A stretch of DNA of 64,000 bases from an uncultured Flavobacteriaceae bacterium (GTDB lineage: Bacteria > Bacteroidota > Bacteroidia > Flavobacteriales > Flavobacteriaceae): contig CANMSB010000024.1 in the NCBI GenBank assembly GCA_947500445.1, positions 1-64,000 of the forward strand. The letters are read 5' to 3'. The number at the start of each line of letters is the position of its first letter. The first letter of the stretch is position 1. This document shows positions 43,402-53,142 of the stretch, piece by piece. The notes beneath the pieces are model-generated. The model saw nothing but the letters and a program-made list of their open reading frames with translations. It had not been told where the DNA came from and did not search any database. The position numbers were made by a program, and so were the translations under genes.

Positions 43402-44403
43402 TTAAGGCACTTCGATTTCGTTCACGATCTGATTGATGATTTCTTCGGATGTAATGTTTTCGGCCTCTGCCTCGTAGGTAATCCCGATTCGGTGCCGCAG
43501 CACGTCGTGCACTACCGCCCGTACATCTTCAGGAACTACATAGCCCCTTCTTTTGATAAAGGCATAACATTTTGCTGCAATACCCATATTGATACTTCCC
43601 CTAGGCGATGCCCCAAAGCTGATCAACGGTTTAAGATCGGGCAAGTTGTATTTTTCCGGATAACGGGTCGCGAAAATGATATCGAGAATATACCGTTCAA
43701 TTTTTTCGTCCATATACACCTCGCGCACGGTTTGTTGTGCGCTTAAGATCTGCTTAAGACTTACTACGGGGTTGACCGTTTCATAGTTGCCCAAAAGGTT
43801 CTGGCGCATCACTAGCTGTTCTTCGCTCATTTTCGGGTAGTCGATTACCGTTTTCAACATAAAACGGTCTATCTGCGCTTCCGGCAAGGGGTAGGTACCT
43901 TCCTGCTCGACAGGGTTTTGCGTTGCCATGACCAAAAAGGGCTTGTCCAATATAAACGTTTCGTCACCAATGGTCACCTGTTTCTCCTGCATGGCCTCCA
44001 ACAGGGCCGACTGTACTTTGGCAGGGGCACGGTTAATTTCGTCAGCAAGCACAAAATTGGCAAAAATAGGACCTTTTTTTATCGAAAAATCACTGACCTT
44101 CATGTTGTAGATCAAGGTTCCTACAACATCCGCCGGTAACAGGTCCGGAGTAAACTGTATTCTGCTGAAACTCCCTTTTACCGCCTTTGACAAGGTGTTG
44201 ATGGCAAGTGTTTTTGCAAGTCCGGGAACACCCTCGAGCAAAATATGCCCTTGGCCCAATAAGCCTATCAACAAGCGTTCGACCATGTGCTTTTGGCCGA
44301 CGATCACCTTGTTCATTTCGGATACCAATAGGTCGATAAAAGCGCTTTCCGTGGCAATTTTTTCATTGACTGCACTAATATCTACTGTAGTATTTTGTTC
44401 CAT
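43402..44403 (-). CDS. MoxR family AAA+ ATPase
   Basis: A 333-residue AAA-3 ATPase. Walker A is GVPGLAKT, Walker B LADEINRAP, sensor 1 ATQNPVEQEG and sensor 2 GASPRG. MoxR proteins act as chaperone-like ATPases on VWA-domain partners, which here are encoded downstream (DUF58, BatA, BatB). It is the first gene of the operon. A -7-like TCAATTTG (44461-44454, one deviation) lies 50 bp upstream. Confidence 0.93.
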   Translation of the reverse strand: MEQNTTVDISAVNEKIATESAFIDLLVSEMNKVIVGQKHMVERLLIGLLGQGHILLEGVPGLAKTLAINTLSKAVKGSFSRIQFTPDLLPADVVGTLIYNMKVSDFSIKKGPIFANFVLADEINRAPAKVQSALLEAMQEKQVTIGDETFILDKPFLVMATQNPVEQEGTYPLPEAQIDRFMLKTVIDYPKMSEEQLVMRQNLLGNYETVNPVVSLKQILSAQQTVREVYMDEKIERYILDIIFATRYPEKYNLPDLKPLISFGASPRGSINMGIAAKCYAFIKRRGYVVPEDVRAVVHDVLRHRIGITYEAEAENITSEEIINQIVNEIEVP

Positions 44404-44498
44404 AAAAATGTTTAAAATTTTGGTTTTGATCGGTTAACTATTGAACAGGATTGCAAATTGAAAATTAATTCATTGTTATGCTGTTAACGATTGGTTAA

Positions 44499-44522
44499 AA
44501 AAATGGGGAAGGCCCCATTTTT
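44499..44522. terminator. Hairpin with T-run at the edge of the AKR gene
   Basis: AAAAATGGGG / CCCCATTTTT forms a 10-bp stem with loop AAGG, ending one base before an in-frame ATG at 44523. No plus-strand gene ends here, so it may stop stray or antisense transcripts. Its position argues that the aldo/keto reductase really starts at the next ATG, 44562. Confidence 0.55.
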
Positions 44523-44561
44523 ATGAAGTTATTAAGGGATTTCTTTTTAATTTCACAGGCT

Positions 44562-45437
44562 ATGGAGGAAGAAGACCGATACTCAAAAATTATTGCCGGT
44601 ACCATGACTTGGGGAAGTTGGGGGAAACAGTTTTCCACGGCCCAAATGACCGATATGATCCAGTATTGTTTTGGTATGGGCCTTACTACTTTTGATCATG
44701 CCGATATTTATGGCGATTATACCAATGAAGCGTCTTTTGGAACTGCCTTTTTGCAGAGCGGTGTGCCGCGGGACAAGGTGCAGCTGATTACCAAATGTGG
44801 AATACAGTTCGATGCCGAAACGCGTCCGAATCGGGTCAAGCATTACGAATACGGCAAGGCATATATCATATCGTCGGTGGAACGTTCGTTAAAAAGCTTG
44901 CAGACCGATTATGTGGATATGCTATTGTTGCACCGGCCAAGCCCGTTAATGCACCCCGGAGAAATTGGGGAGGCGATACGGACATTGCAGAAAGCCGGAA
45001 AAATAAGGTCCTTTGGTGTCTCCAATTTCAGTCCTTCCCAAATAGCGGTATTGGAGACCGAACTTCCGGTTATGGGAAATCAGGTAGAGTTTTCCCTGAC
45101 CGCGGATGAGGTACTGTACGACGGTACCCTTGACGATTGTTTGGCCCACGAAAGGATGGCCATGTCGTGGAGTCCGCTCGGTGCTTTTTTTCGTGAAAAA
45201 ACAGAACGAACGGCGCGGATCCGAAAGGCAATGGAACCGATGACGGAAGCCTATGGCGCTAGTTATGACCAACTGTTGTTGGCGTGGATCATGAAACATC
45301 CGGCGAACGTATATCCCGTAGTCGGTACGGCCACCAAGGAACGGTTGGCCGATGCCTTAAAGGCAGCTACCATTACAATGGACCTTCAGGATTGGTTTAT
45401 ATTGCACGAGGCAAGCAGGGGGCAAGAAGTGCCCTAA
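44562..45437 (+). CDS. Aldo/keto reductase
   Basis: A 291-residue TIM-barrel oxidoreductase using NADPH. The catalytic tetrad is visible: Asp and Tyr in TTFDHADIYG, Lys in LITKCGI, His in MLLLHRP. It resembles the YdhF group. I prefer the ATG at 44562 because a terminator-like hairpin lies just before the alternative ATG at 44523, and TAATTTCA, a weak -7 box, lies five bases before 44562. A start at 44523 would add 13 residues. The SDR gene follows after 36 bp. Confidence 0.85.
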   Translation: MEEEDRYSKIIAGTMTWGSWGKQFSTAQMTDMIQYCFGMGLTTFDHADIYGDYTNEASFGTAFLQSGVPRDKVQLITKCGIQFDAETRPNRVKHYEYGKAYIISSVERSLKSLQTDYVDMLLLHRPSPLMHPGEIGEAIRTLQKAGKIRSFGVSNFSPSQIAVLETELPVMGNQVEFSLTADEVLYDGTLDDCLAHERMAMSWSPLGAFFREKTERTARIRKAMEPMTEAYGASYDQLLLAWIMKHPANVYPVVGTATKERLADALKAATITMDLQDWFILHEASRGQEVP

Positions 45438-45444
45438 CGAACAA

Positions 45445-45452
45445 TACTTTTG
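45445..45452 (+). promoter_or_regulatory. -7 box of the SDR gene
   Basis: TACTTTTG, a perfect TAnnTTTG, 21 bp before the ATG at 45474 and inside the short gap after the aldo/keto reductase gene, so the SDR may be expressed on its own. Confidence 0.55.
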
Positions 45453-45473
45453 TAAATTTCAAATTTCGCTATC

Positions 45474-46232
45474 ATGACGAAAACAGCTTTGGTTACCGGT
45501 GCCACCAGTGGTATTGGTAAGGCGATCGCCCAACGGTTCGCCAAAGAGGGAATACACCTAATCTTGTGTGGCCGTCGCGAAAGTCGCCTTCAGGAATTAA
45601 AGAGCGAACTGGCCCTTTTGACGAAGGTAACGACCCTTAATTTCGATGTACGCGATCGTACCCTGGTTCAGGAAGCCATAATGGGACTGCCAGCGGAATT
45701 CAAGACGATCGATGTGCTGATCAACAACGCAGGCAATGCACACGGGCTAGACCCTATAGAAGCAGGTAGTTTGGACGATTGGGACGCCATGTTGGACATT
45801 AATGTAAAGGGCCTGTTGTACGTATCCAAGGCAATTTTACCGGGAATGGTGGAGCGCGAACAGGGCCACATCATCAACATCGGTTCTACCGCCGGAAAGG
45901 AGGTATACCCCAAGGGGAACGTATACTGTGCCAGTAAGCATGCCGTAGATGCCATAAACAAGGGAATGCGGTTGGATTTGAACCAATATGGCATCCGTGT
46001 CGGTGCCGTTAATCCGGGACTAGTAGAAACGGAGTTCAGCAAGGTGCGGTTTAAGGGTGATGAACATCGGGCAGAGGGTGTATATCAAGGATTTGAACCC
46101 CTGAAGGCGGTCGATATCGCCGATATCGTATACTTTGTGGTATCGCGTCCTTATCATGTGAACATCGCCGATCTAGTGGTCATGCCAACGGCCCAGGCGA
46201 GCAGCACCATTGTTCGAAAAAAAGGAGCATGA
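45474..46232 (+). CDS. SDR family oxidoreductase (YdfG/serine dehydrogenase-like)
   Basis: A 252-residue classical short-chain dehydrogenase: TGATSGIGKAIAQRF at the start, CGRR suggesting NADP, NNAGNAHG, catalytic Ser in NIGSTAGKEVYPKG and YCASK. It is close in pattern to the YdfG group that oxidises 3-hydroxy acids such as serine and malonic semialdehyde derivatives. Substrate is an inference from the pattern only. Confidence 0.9.
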   Translation: MTKTALVTGATSGIGKAIAQRFAKEGIHLILCGRRESRLQELKSELALLTKVTTLNFDVRDRTLVQEAIMGLPAEFKTIDVLINNAGNAHGLDPIEAGSLDDWDAMLDINVKGLLYVSKAILPGMVEREQGHIINIGSTAGKEVYPKGNVYCASKHAVDAINKGMRLDLNQYGIRVGAVNPGLVETEFSKVRFKGDEHRAEGVYQGFEPLKAVDIADIVYFVVSRPYHVNIADLVVMPTAQASSTIVRKKGA

Positions 46233-46342
46233 AGTACCCCCTGATTCGGGAGCTCCTTGGGTGTGGTAGTTTTTGGTAATCGTTTCCGTTTTGAGTATTG
46301 TTTCCGATATTTAAGGAAAAATTGCCGAAAAGGAATCCTGCC

Positions 46343-47479
46343 ATGATCAACAAACGTCTTTTGATAAAAAACCTGCTCGCCCATAATGATGAGAACAGTT
46401 TTTATGATAAAAAACGTTTTTTGAGTTTAGGGGAAAAAGAAGGCAAGGCAAAGTTTTTAAAACATGTTTGTGCCCTGGCGAACAGCAATCCCGAAAACAA
46501 TTCGTTCATTGTTGTCGGGGTCGAGGACGAGGACAATAAGATTGTAGGGGTCGATTTCTTTGACGACAGTAAAATCCAGAATCTGGTGAACGCCTATTTG
46601 GAGAAGCCTCCGCTAATCGCTTATGAAAACATTCCCTTTCCACATTTACCCGAAGGTAAGGTGGTGGGTTTGGTCACGATTCGATCGAGCGGTGCGGTAT
46701 GTGCCCTGCGCAGGAATATATGGAAGTATTATGGAGGGGCCGTTTTTTTTCGGGAAGGGAGTATAAGCATGCCCAAGGCTTTCGATATCGAGTTGAAGAG
46801 CATAAATTCGGAAGCCGTGGCAACCATTGAGCAGCATGCCAAAAACAATATTGAACTTACTTTGGACGGTGTTATCGATTTCATGAATCACCGCCATAGG
46901 GACCTTGAAAGCAATTATAAGGTTTTTAAGGAGCAATTTGTGGTCTGTTGGGCCGGGAATCAAAAAAAAGTAAGGGACCGCACCTACTATTCCCGGGTAG
47001 ACATTGAATTGATCAACGAACAGGTAAAGTTGTTTTATTCCGCATTGGACGAGGTAACCATTGCTTATGACGAGCATTCCTTCACCACGATCGAATACGT
47101 ACAATTGGGGCTTGATAAAAAACAGGCGTACTTCCCGCTGGAACAAGTGGTGATCTCCTTTGAGGAAAACGGTACCTATCAACTGCAGAGCAAACTACTT
47201 TTCGAGCCTCCCCAATACGAGAAAAAAACCCTTCACCACATATTCAATTCCAACAACGCACTGCTGGACAAGCTGTCCAAAGGACTGGTATTACGGCCTC
47301 GCGAGAAAGCCGATTTAAAACATTTGCCGGACACTTATCTGCTCTGTTATCTCAATGGTTTTGAGGAGGCCAAAGCGCAACTTGAAAACGCCCGATCGGT
47401 TTTAAAAAAATATGATGCCGACAGCTATATGGGATTGAAGGAGGCCTTGCGCATCCTGAGAAAGGTACGCTACAGTTAG
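46343..47479 (+). CDS. ATP-binding protein with AlbA_2 (Schlafen-type) domain
   Basis: A 378-residue protein. The ATG at 46343 follows an AAGGA ribosome site; the open frame reaches a TTG at 46298. Residues about 15-140 fit the AlbA_2/Schlafen core (SLGEKEGKAKFLKHVCALAN, SFIVVGVEDEDNKIVGVD). The rest is not recognised. Proteins of this kind have been tied to nucleic acid binding and regulation, without a defined job here. Its stop overlaps that of the convergent fructokinase by three bases. Confidence 0.78.
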   Translation: MINKRLLIKNLLAHNDENSFYDKKRFLSLGEKEGKAKFLKHVCALANSNPENNSFIVVGVEDEDNKIVGVDFFDDSKIQNLVNAYLEKPPLIAYENIPFPHLPEGKVVGLVTIRSSGAVCALRRNIWKYYGGAVFFREGSISMPKAFDIELKSINSEAVATIEQHAKNNIELTLDGVIDFMNHRHRDLESNYKVFKEQFVVCWAGNQKKVRDRTYYSRVDIELINEQVKLFYSALDEVTIAYDEHSFTTIEYVQLGLDKKQAYFPLEQVVISFEENGTYQLQSKLLFEPPQYEKKTLHHIFNSNNALLDKLSKGLVLRPREKADLKHLPDTYLLCYLNGFEEAKAQLENARSVLKKYDADSYMGLKEALRILRKVRYS

Positions 47480-48423
47480 CGGTCGAACACGGCACTGGCC
47501 ACTGGAAGCGATGGAATTGCTCCATAGCCCGTGGTGGTCAATGCTCCCGCGGTATTTGCCTTTGCGATCATGGGCAGTAATAGCGCTTCGTTCTCCAATA
47601 CTTCATAGGGGTCCTTAAGGTCGGCGATCTGGTATAACAAACAACCGATAAACGCATCCCCGGCGCCGGTGGTATCAATAGGTTTTACTGGAATACTCGG
47701 TATGGTATGCCTGCCTTTGGCCGTGCTTACCAAGGTCCCCTCGGCACCCAGGGTAATGGTAACCAACTTGGTACCTACGTCGTGTAAAAAGGCACAGCAT
47801 TCCGACAACTCTTTTTTGCCCGAAAGCAATTGGGCCTCTTCCAAACTGAATTTGCCAAGATGTGCTTTTTCAATAAAGGGCATACACTTTTTAACAAAAC
47901 AATCTTCTTCGCCTTTCCAAAGATCGCCCCGAAAATTGGGGTCAAAACTGATAAAGGCCCCTTGGGTAAGGGCATCAAAAAAGTATCGGCCATATGCCTT
48001 TTCCAGTGCACCGCCCAAAAGCGCGGTAGCAGCTCCCAAATGCAGTAAGTTGTCCTTAATACCCTTTTTCAGTTCGGGATCGTATACCAGTTGTTTGTCG
48101 GCACCGCGACTAAACACAAAATCACGTTCGCCATCGTCCGACAGGGATACGAACGCCAAAGTCGTAAACGTTTTGCATTGTTGGGCATGTGCGATATCCA
48201 CCTGGTTTTCCTGTAATACCGACAGTAAAAAATTACCGAAGGGATCATTGCCGACACTTCCCACGAACTTTCCGTTACCGCCAAGTTTTGCAATGGCGCA
48301 GGCAACATTTGCCGGCGCACCTCCAGGCTTCTTGGTAAACACCATTGCCTTGGATAGGTCGCTTCCCTGTTTTTCGGCAACAAAATCGATCAACAATTCC
48401 CCAATACAGAATACATCCTTCAT
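47476..48423 (-). CDS. Fructokinase-like PfkB carbohydrate kinase
   Basis: A 315-residue PfkB kinase with CIGELLIDFVAE at the start, KPGGAPANVACAIAKLGG and the catalytic DTTGAGDAFIGCLL. The pattern is that of bacterial fructokinases (ScrK type), which phosphorylate fructose. No sugar transporter or hydrolase gene lies beside it in the window. It differs clearly from the PfkB protein at 17038. Confidence 0.85.
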   Translation of the reverse strand: MKDVFCIGELLIDFVAEKQGSDLSKAMVFTKKPGGAPANVACAIAKLGGNGKFVGSVGNDPFGNFLLSVLQENQVDIAHAQQCKTFTTLAFVSLSDDGERDFVFSRGADKQLVYDPELKKGIKDNLLHLGAATALLGGALEKAYGRYFFDALTQGAFISFDPNFRGDLWKGEEDCFVKKCMPFIEKAHLGKFSLEEAQLLSGKKELSECCAFLHDVGTKLVTITLGAEGTLVSTAKGRHTIPSIPVKPIDTTGAGDAFIGCLLYQIADLKDPYEVLENEALLLPMIAKANTAGALTTTGYGAIPSLPVASAVFDR

Positions 48424-48547
48424 ATACTTCCGGTACTTTTTATTTGGTGAACGGTTTCAATACTTAAATATGGTAAGCATCGAGCATCCGATAAAACCGT
48501 CATATGGACCTCATCATAAGAAGGGCAAGGTAGCCACAAAAAGGGGC

Positions 48548-48973
48548 TTAATCCAATATTTTATGTGAAATTATGGTGAAGTAACTTTTGGAAACTTCCA
48601 TACAAAGGGATTCCCGTGCTTTAACTTCTAAAACTCCAATAGAAGGAAGGTTTTTTGGTGCCAGCATAAAGTTCATTAGTAGTTGCTGTTTTTTACGTGG
48701 AATATTGGAAATTCCCATTCCCCTCTCAAGCACCTGCAAAACTTCAACCGAGACCACGTGGTCATTGGATACCCCACAAATATCCTTTTTGTTATCAAAA
48801 GTTTCCAAAATTTTGATGTGAAATACGACTTCCCCTGGATTGACACTGGAACTGTCCGCCAAGGTTTCGTCCGTATTTTCTGCAGTATCCGAAGTGTCTT
48901 CCAAAACCGCGCCCGAGTTTGGATTACATGCCAGATATGGAATTAGAAACAGGGCAAGCAACAGGATTTTCAT
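48548..48973 (-). CDS. Small lipoprotein of unknown function
   Basis: A 141-residue protein from the ATG at 48973, where a lipoprotein signal begins (MKILLLALFLIPYLAC). The open frame extends to 49177 but that part does not look like protein. After the cysteine come about 25 residues rich in D, T, S and E, a likely flexible tether, and then a domain with two cysteines and strands such as EVVFHIKILETFDN and HVVSVEVLQVL. No family is recognised. It probably sits on a membrane surface. Confidence 0.7.
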   Translation of the reverse strand: MKILLLALFLIPYLACNPNSGAVLEDTSDTAENTDETLADSSSVNPGEVVFHIKILETFDNKKDICGVSNDHVVSVEVLQVLERGMGISNIPRKKQQLLMNFMLAPKNLPSIGVLEVKARESLCMEVSKSYFTIISHKILD

Positions 48974-49225
48974 TTGGTTCCTTTTTGATGAATTTAATGA
49001 GCTTTTACCTATTAAACCGCACGGAGCTAAAAACGGATACTTTCTCACGCTTTTTTTGACTTCCTTTCCGTCCTTGGCCCCGATTTGAGCAAAAAAAGAC
49101 TTTAAAATGGAAAAGAACCGTGTTTCGAAATATCGGGGTCGCCCCGACTCGAAAAGTTTAAATGAATTCAATAACATAAAGTTAAAGTTTCTTGGGATAA
49201 AGCAGCCTTTTTTAACATGAAAAAG

Positions 49226-49245
49226 GGCGCGATACGTCGCGCCCT
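49226..49245 (-). terminator. Intrinsic terminator after the T9SS cargo gene
   Basis: GGGCGCGA / TCGCGCCC, a perfect 8-bp stem with loop TACG, followed on the minus strand by five T, 28 bp past the stop. Confidence 0.9.
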
Positions 49246-49273
49246 TGATCAGAAAATAGATTTTAAAAAGGAG

Positions 49274-52200
49274 TTACTTTTTAACAATGCTGAAATTCTT
49301 ATTGGTTGTCTTACCCGTAATCTTAACGATATAAATTCCTGCTGGAGAAGAGGAAGCATTCCAAGAAAATGGTTGTGCGGCGTCAAGATCTTTCATTTCG
49401 AAAATCATTTGTCCAATCATGTTATAAACCCTTGCCGTAACCTTGGTATCGACATTGTTTTTCAAAGAGAAGAAAAACTCGGAAGAAGAAGGGTTGGGCC
49501 ATACCGCAGAGACCATGTTGCCATTGACTTCTGCGAGGTTTTGATCTTCCAGGGCTGTATCCGCTATCCTTGAGGAAGGATTTGCTTCTTGAAAAGAGAC
49601 TTCTTGAGCCTTACCAAAAATTTGAAATACTTGGTCTTCCGATTCTTTGCCGAAGACAACGGATTGTGGAGTCCAATCAATCGCTCCGGTTCCAAAAAGA
49701 TCTGCTGCATCTTTGAAGGTTCCTTCCGCTCCGGCAACCGTAGATTGGGTATTCCAGAACCATTGGTCTCCTCCATTGAAAGGTAGATTGGTATAAACGG
49801 ATAGCCAATAGGATCCGCTTTCCAACGCTACTTCTTCGGGTAGGTCCAACATTAAGTTATAGTTGTTCGGGTCTGAGGTAGGGGTGATCGATCCACTGTT
49901 GTAAACTTCTTCTCCCGGAACCCCGTTGTTGTTTTGGTATACAATAACCGTAGCATCGGTAATTCCTGGTGAGCCATTTGCGCCACCGTTGGCGATGATA
50001 CTTTTGATTGTCCAGGTATTTCCTTCCGGAACTGTAAAATCATCGGCAGATTGGGCAATACCTCCAAAATCTAAGAAGTTTTGAGATGGGCTACTGCTAA
50101 CTACAGGTCCATTTTGTTCGTATAGTGCCGGTTCGACAACATTAATGGTGAAACCTTCCGCGACTTCCTCCCGGCCTTGTTTTGCCGTAAGTTCGATAAC
50201 ACTTGTTCCTTCCGTATCCGGTTTTATGCCGATTAGTATTTTGTTTCTTTTAATGGTAAGGAAATCCACCACTTCGGGGTTGAGAACCCGGTACGTGATT
50301 TTTGGTTTCTTTCCTTTCGAACTTACGAAGAGATCTTTTGTGTTTATCTCAATAGGGTCGCTATTTACCGCTAAGGTAACATCGGGTAGCAAGCGCGCCA
50401 CGCTCAAGGTAGGTTCCGGCCTTGGCCTAACATAAAAGTTGGCGCTGAACACCCCGTTTCCATGGATCGCGGCCCCTACAAAACCATCGGCCCTTGTCTT
50501 GACCTGCGCAACTACCCCGTTTCCGATTCTAAAGGGTTCCTTGAACCAATAGGTGTTTTTTCCTTGCAATCGGGAAGTGAAGTAAAGACCGGTACTGGTC
50601 CCTACAAAATAACCATCATTTTTACCGTTCATGGCAAACCACCTCACTGATGGTCCGTTTCCGGAGCCATCGCGGTTCTCTTCAAGGTTACCACTGATAT
50701 CCCGCCAGCTCTCTCCACCGTCCCTTGTTAAAAAGACGCTTGGAATTCCATAGTTGGAAAATACGATAAACACACGATCGGGATTTTTTGGATCTACATA
50801 GACATTATTGATGTTTCCTTCCGGAAGTCCTTTTCCCGTAGAGATATCGATTACTTTTTGGCCATCAATATTGGCTTTGTCCATTCGGAAAACTTTTCCG
50901 GTCTCAGTTGCGTAATACAATCGGTTCGCTATCGGGAATTTAGAAACGTCCAATGCAGTGATAAAGGAGCCATCCGGAGTAGCGGCTTGCGTAATTTCCG
51001 TCCAATTGACATCGGTAGCACTGGGGATTCCTAAGGGAATACCGTCCAAATCATTGTTTCTCCATAAACGATCTCCAGCCGGCATATACATAATGTTGTC
51101 GTTCACGGGATCTAAAAGGAAAGGGGCTACAAAATCAAAATTCGTTCCACCGGCGGGTTGTACCCCGGCAAAACTTACAAACTCCCCGTTTTCATCAAGG
51201 TTGATTCTAAAAACATTTCCAAATTGGGAAGAAACGTATCGGGTACGTCCGCCATCTGCAATGGCATTGTATGATCCGTCTCCACCAAAGTCCTCGATCC
51301 ATGGTTCGTTCAGACTCTTCGAATTTGTAAACCATGTTCCATTATCCTGAAAACCTGCTAAAAGATCATCGCTATTTCCTTCGGGATCAAAGGAGAAGGC
51401 ATAAGGTTGGGTGGTTACGTAGTTGTTGTTAAGAGAGGTCCAAGCAACAAAGTTGTCGGTATCGCTAATATTTTCCGTAAGCTGAACACCACCGTCGTTC
51501 GATGAAATTGCACGATCGGGGTTCGAAGGTAAAAAAACCAGATTGTGTTGATCAGGGTGGTGGTTGGGATATAATGCAAAACTATCACTTAAGTTGGTAT
51601 ATCCGCCGATCCAACCCTCAAAACCTGTCGGAGTGGTGAAGCCCGTTGTTGAGCGATATAGGTTGGTACCACCCAGAAAAACCAAATCGGGCTTGGTAGG
51701 GTGTACCCTAATAATCATATTGTAAGCCCCTTGTAGGTTCAGATTGCCTGCCCTGCCCCCAATGGCAATAGGAAGGTTGGCACTGAGGTCGACCCATCGT
51801 TCCTCTGAAGTTTCGGCGTCGGCTTGATACCTCCATAAAAAGGCTTCTGTATTGCCAGAGGCATCAAAAGAAAAGAAAAAGATTCGATTTTCATCGGACG
51901 GGTCATGCGCCATAACGGTCCTACCATAGGCTGGAACGATATTTTCGGGCGTTATGGCGGTCCAATCGTCACCATTGTCAGAAACAAAGAACCCTGCGTT
52001 TTCGGGTCCGCGTACGATATCAACGGTAGCATAAATTTTTCCTTCCGGCGTAATCATTACCTCCGTTTGACTATCCCTGGTACTGGGAAGAACCAGATCA
52101 AAGTCCCTTCCACCATTTTGAGATCGAAATAGACCTTCAAAAGTAGCGGCGTAAACATCTCCGTTCTTAGGATCTACAGCAATGCTGTTTATAATATCCA

Positions 52201-52942
52201 AAGAAGTAATGGCCGTCAAGTCATTATCATTGGAGTTGCGAAGACGGAACCAAGTTCTACCGTTGTTCACCGATTTGTAAATTCCGGTTCCGGTATAAAA
52301 GGCTCCACCGGCACTTGCCGAGTTTCCGTATCGCTCGCCAGAGGCATAATACCATATTCGATGTTTTCCAGGGCGCGGATCTTGAACAATGGAAGTAATG
52401 CTGGGCGACTGAAAAGGAAGTGTAACTTTCTTCCAACTTTGCCCCAAATCGGTGGAACGCCATAGTCCGCCAGAAACACCTCCGGCAAAAACGGTATTTT
52501 CGTCCATTCTGTCGATTGCCAGCGCTCTAGTTCGCCCTCCGACATTGCCCGGCCCTCTGTTCTTCCAGTATTCGAATCTACTTTTGGAAGACATTTCGCT
52601 GGACTTTTTCGATGCCTCCGTAGCCAAACTACGCTCTTTGATATTATCCGAAAATTTGGATTCCAATAAACGAATGTCCGTAGGTATTTGCTTTGTATAA
52701 GGGTTTTGAAGCATTCTACGTTCATAAGCGATACGGTCCAATGCCCTATCGCCCTGTCGTGGAGGCCGAACTCCGGTGGCCCCGGTCTTACTGTCATAAA
52801 TTTTAGATTGTTTGTAGAGGGCGTGGCCTTTTTGAGGCGCGTCGTCCTGTGTAGTTTTTAAATCTTGCGAATAGGAACTGATTGCAAAACAGCAAAACAG
52901 CCCAAGCACAAGGCGAACCTTGTTGGGTAATCTTGTTTTCAT
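49274..52942 (-). CDS. Secreted beta-propeller protein with T9SS sorting domain
   Basis: A 1222-residue secreted protein. After a signal peptide and an extension of about 100 residues, residues about 120-800 form BNR/sortilin-type propeller repeats (GGVSGGLWRSTDLGQSWKKV, SVNNGRTWFRL, LTRDGGESWRDIS). Then come an Ig-like segment, a galactose-binding-like segment and, in the last 80 residues, a type A T9SS sorting domain (ARVYNMIGQMIF, then SSPAGIYIVKITG). It should be exported through the type IX system and end up on the surface or in the medium. The ligand or substrate is unknown. It has its own terminator. Confidence 0.9.
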   Translation of the reverse strand: MKTRLPNKVRLVLGLFCCFAISSYSQDLKTTQDDAPQKGHALYKQSKIYDSKTGATGVRPPRQGDRALDRIAYERRMLQNPYTKQIPTDIRLLESKFSDNIKERSLATEASKKSSEMSSKSRFEYWKNRGPGNVGGRTRALAIDRMDENTVFAGGVSGGLWRSTDLGQSWKKVTLPFQSPSITSIVQDPRPGKHRIWYYASGERYGNSASAGGAFYTGTGIYKSVNNGRTWFRLRNSNDNDLTAITSLDIINSIAVDPKNGDVYAATFEGLFRSQNGGRDFDLVLPSTRDSQTEVMITPEGKIYATVDIVRGPENAGFFVSDNGDDWTAITPENIVPAYGRTVMAHDPSDENRIFFFSFDASGNTEAFLWRYQADAETSEERWVDLSANLPIAIGGRAGNLNLQGAYNMIIRVHPTKPDLVFLGGTNLYRSTTGFTTPTGFEGWIGGYTNLSDSFALYPNHHPDQHNLVFLPSNPDRAISSNDGGVQLTENISDTDNFVAWTSLNNNYVTTQPYAFSFDPEGNSDDLLAGFQDNGTWFTNSKSLNEPWIEDFGGDGSYNAIADGGRTRYVSSQFGNVFRINLDENGEFVSFAGVQPAGGTNFDFVAPFLLDPVNDNIMYMPAGDRLWRNNDLDGIPLGIPSATDVNWTEITQAATPDGSFITALDVSKFPIANRLYYATETGKVFRMDKANIDGQKVIDISTGKGLPEGNINNVYVDPKNPDRVFIVFSNYGIPSVFLTRDGGESWRDISGNLEENRDGSGNGPSVRWFAMNGKNDGYFVGTSTGLYFTSRLQGKNTYWFKEPFRIGNGVVAQVKTRADGFVGAAIHGNGVFSANFYVRPRPEPTLSVARLLPDVTLAVNSDPIEINTKDLFVSSKGKKPKITYRVLNPEVVDFLTIKRNKILIGIKPDTEGTSVIELTAKQGREEVAEGFTINVVEPALYEQNGPVVSSSPSQNFLDFGGIAQSADDFTVPEGNTWTIKSIIANGGANGSPGITDATVIVYQNNNGVPGEEVYNSGSITPTSDPNNYNLMLDLPEEVALESGSYWLSVYTNLPFNGGDQWFWNTQSTVAGAEGTFKDAADLFGTGAIDWTPQSVVFGKESEDQVFQIFGKAQEVSFQEANPSSRIADTALEDQNLAEVNGNMVSAVWPNPSSSEFFFSLKNNVDTKVTARVYNMIGQMIFEMKDLDAAQPFSWNASSSPAGIYIVKITGKTTNKNFSIVKK

Positions 52943-53106
52943 ACGGTGAGTCTTTAAAATTATTTAGTCGGTGCGGAATGTATAAAAAATATTGGAGTTT
53001 ATTGGAATTTTTGAAGCAATATCGTTAAAACGTTGGCCGGGTCGTGAAATTAATGGGAAAACGGTTTGGCATTGATATGAAATGAGCATCTCCATTGTTA
53101 TTCCGG

Positions 53107-53114
53107 TATCTTTG
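53107..53114 (+). promoter_or_regulatory. -7 box of the phosphatase gene
   Basis: TATCTTTG, a perfect TAnnTTTG, 28 bp before the ATG at 53143. Confidence 0.6.
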
Positions 53115-53142
53115 CAGCTTTTGAAACCATAAACGTGCAGGC

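Noticed and set aside
47669-48568. Plus-strand open frame of 299 codons
   Set aside because: Antisense to the fructokinase-like gene, which has clear PfkB motifs; the opposite frame has no protein-like features.
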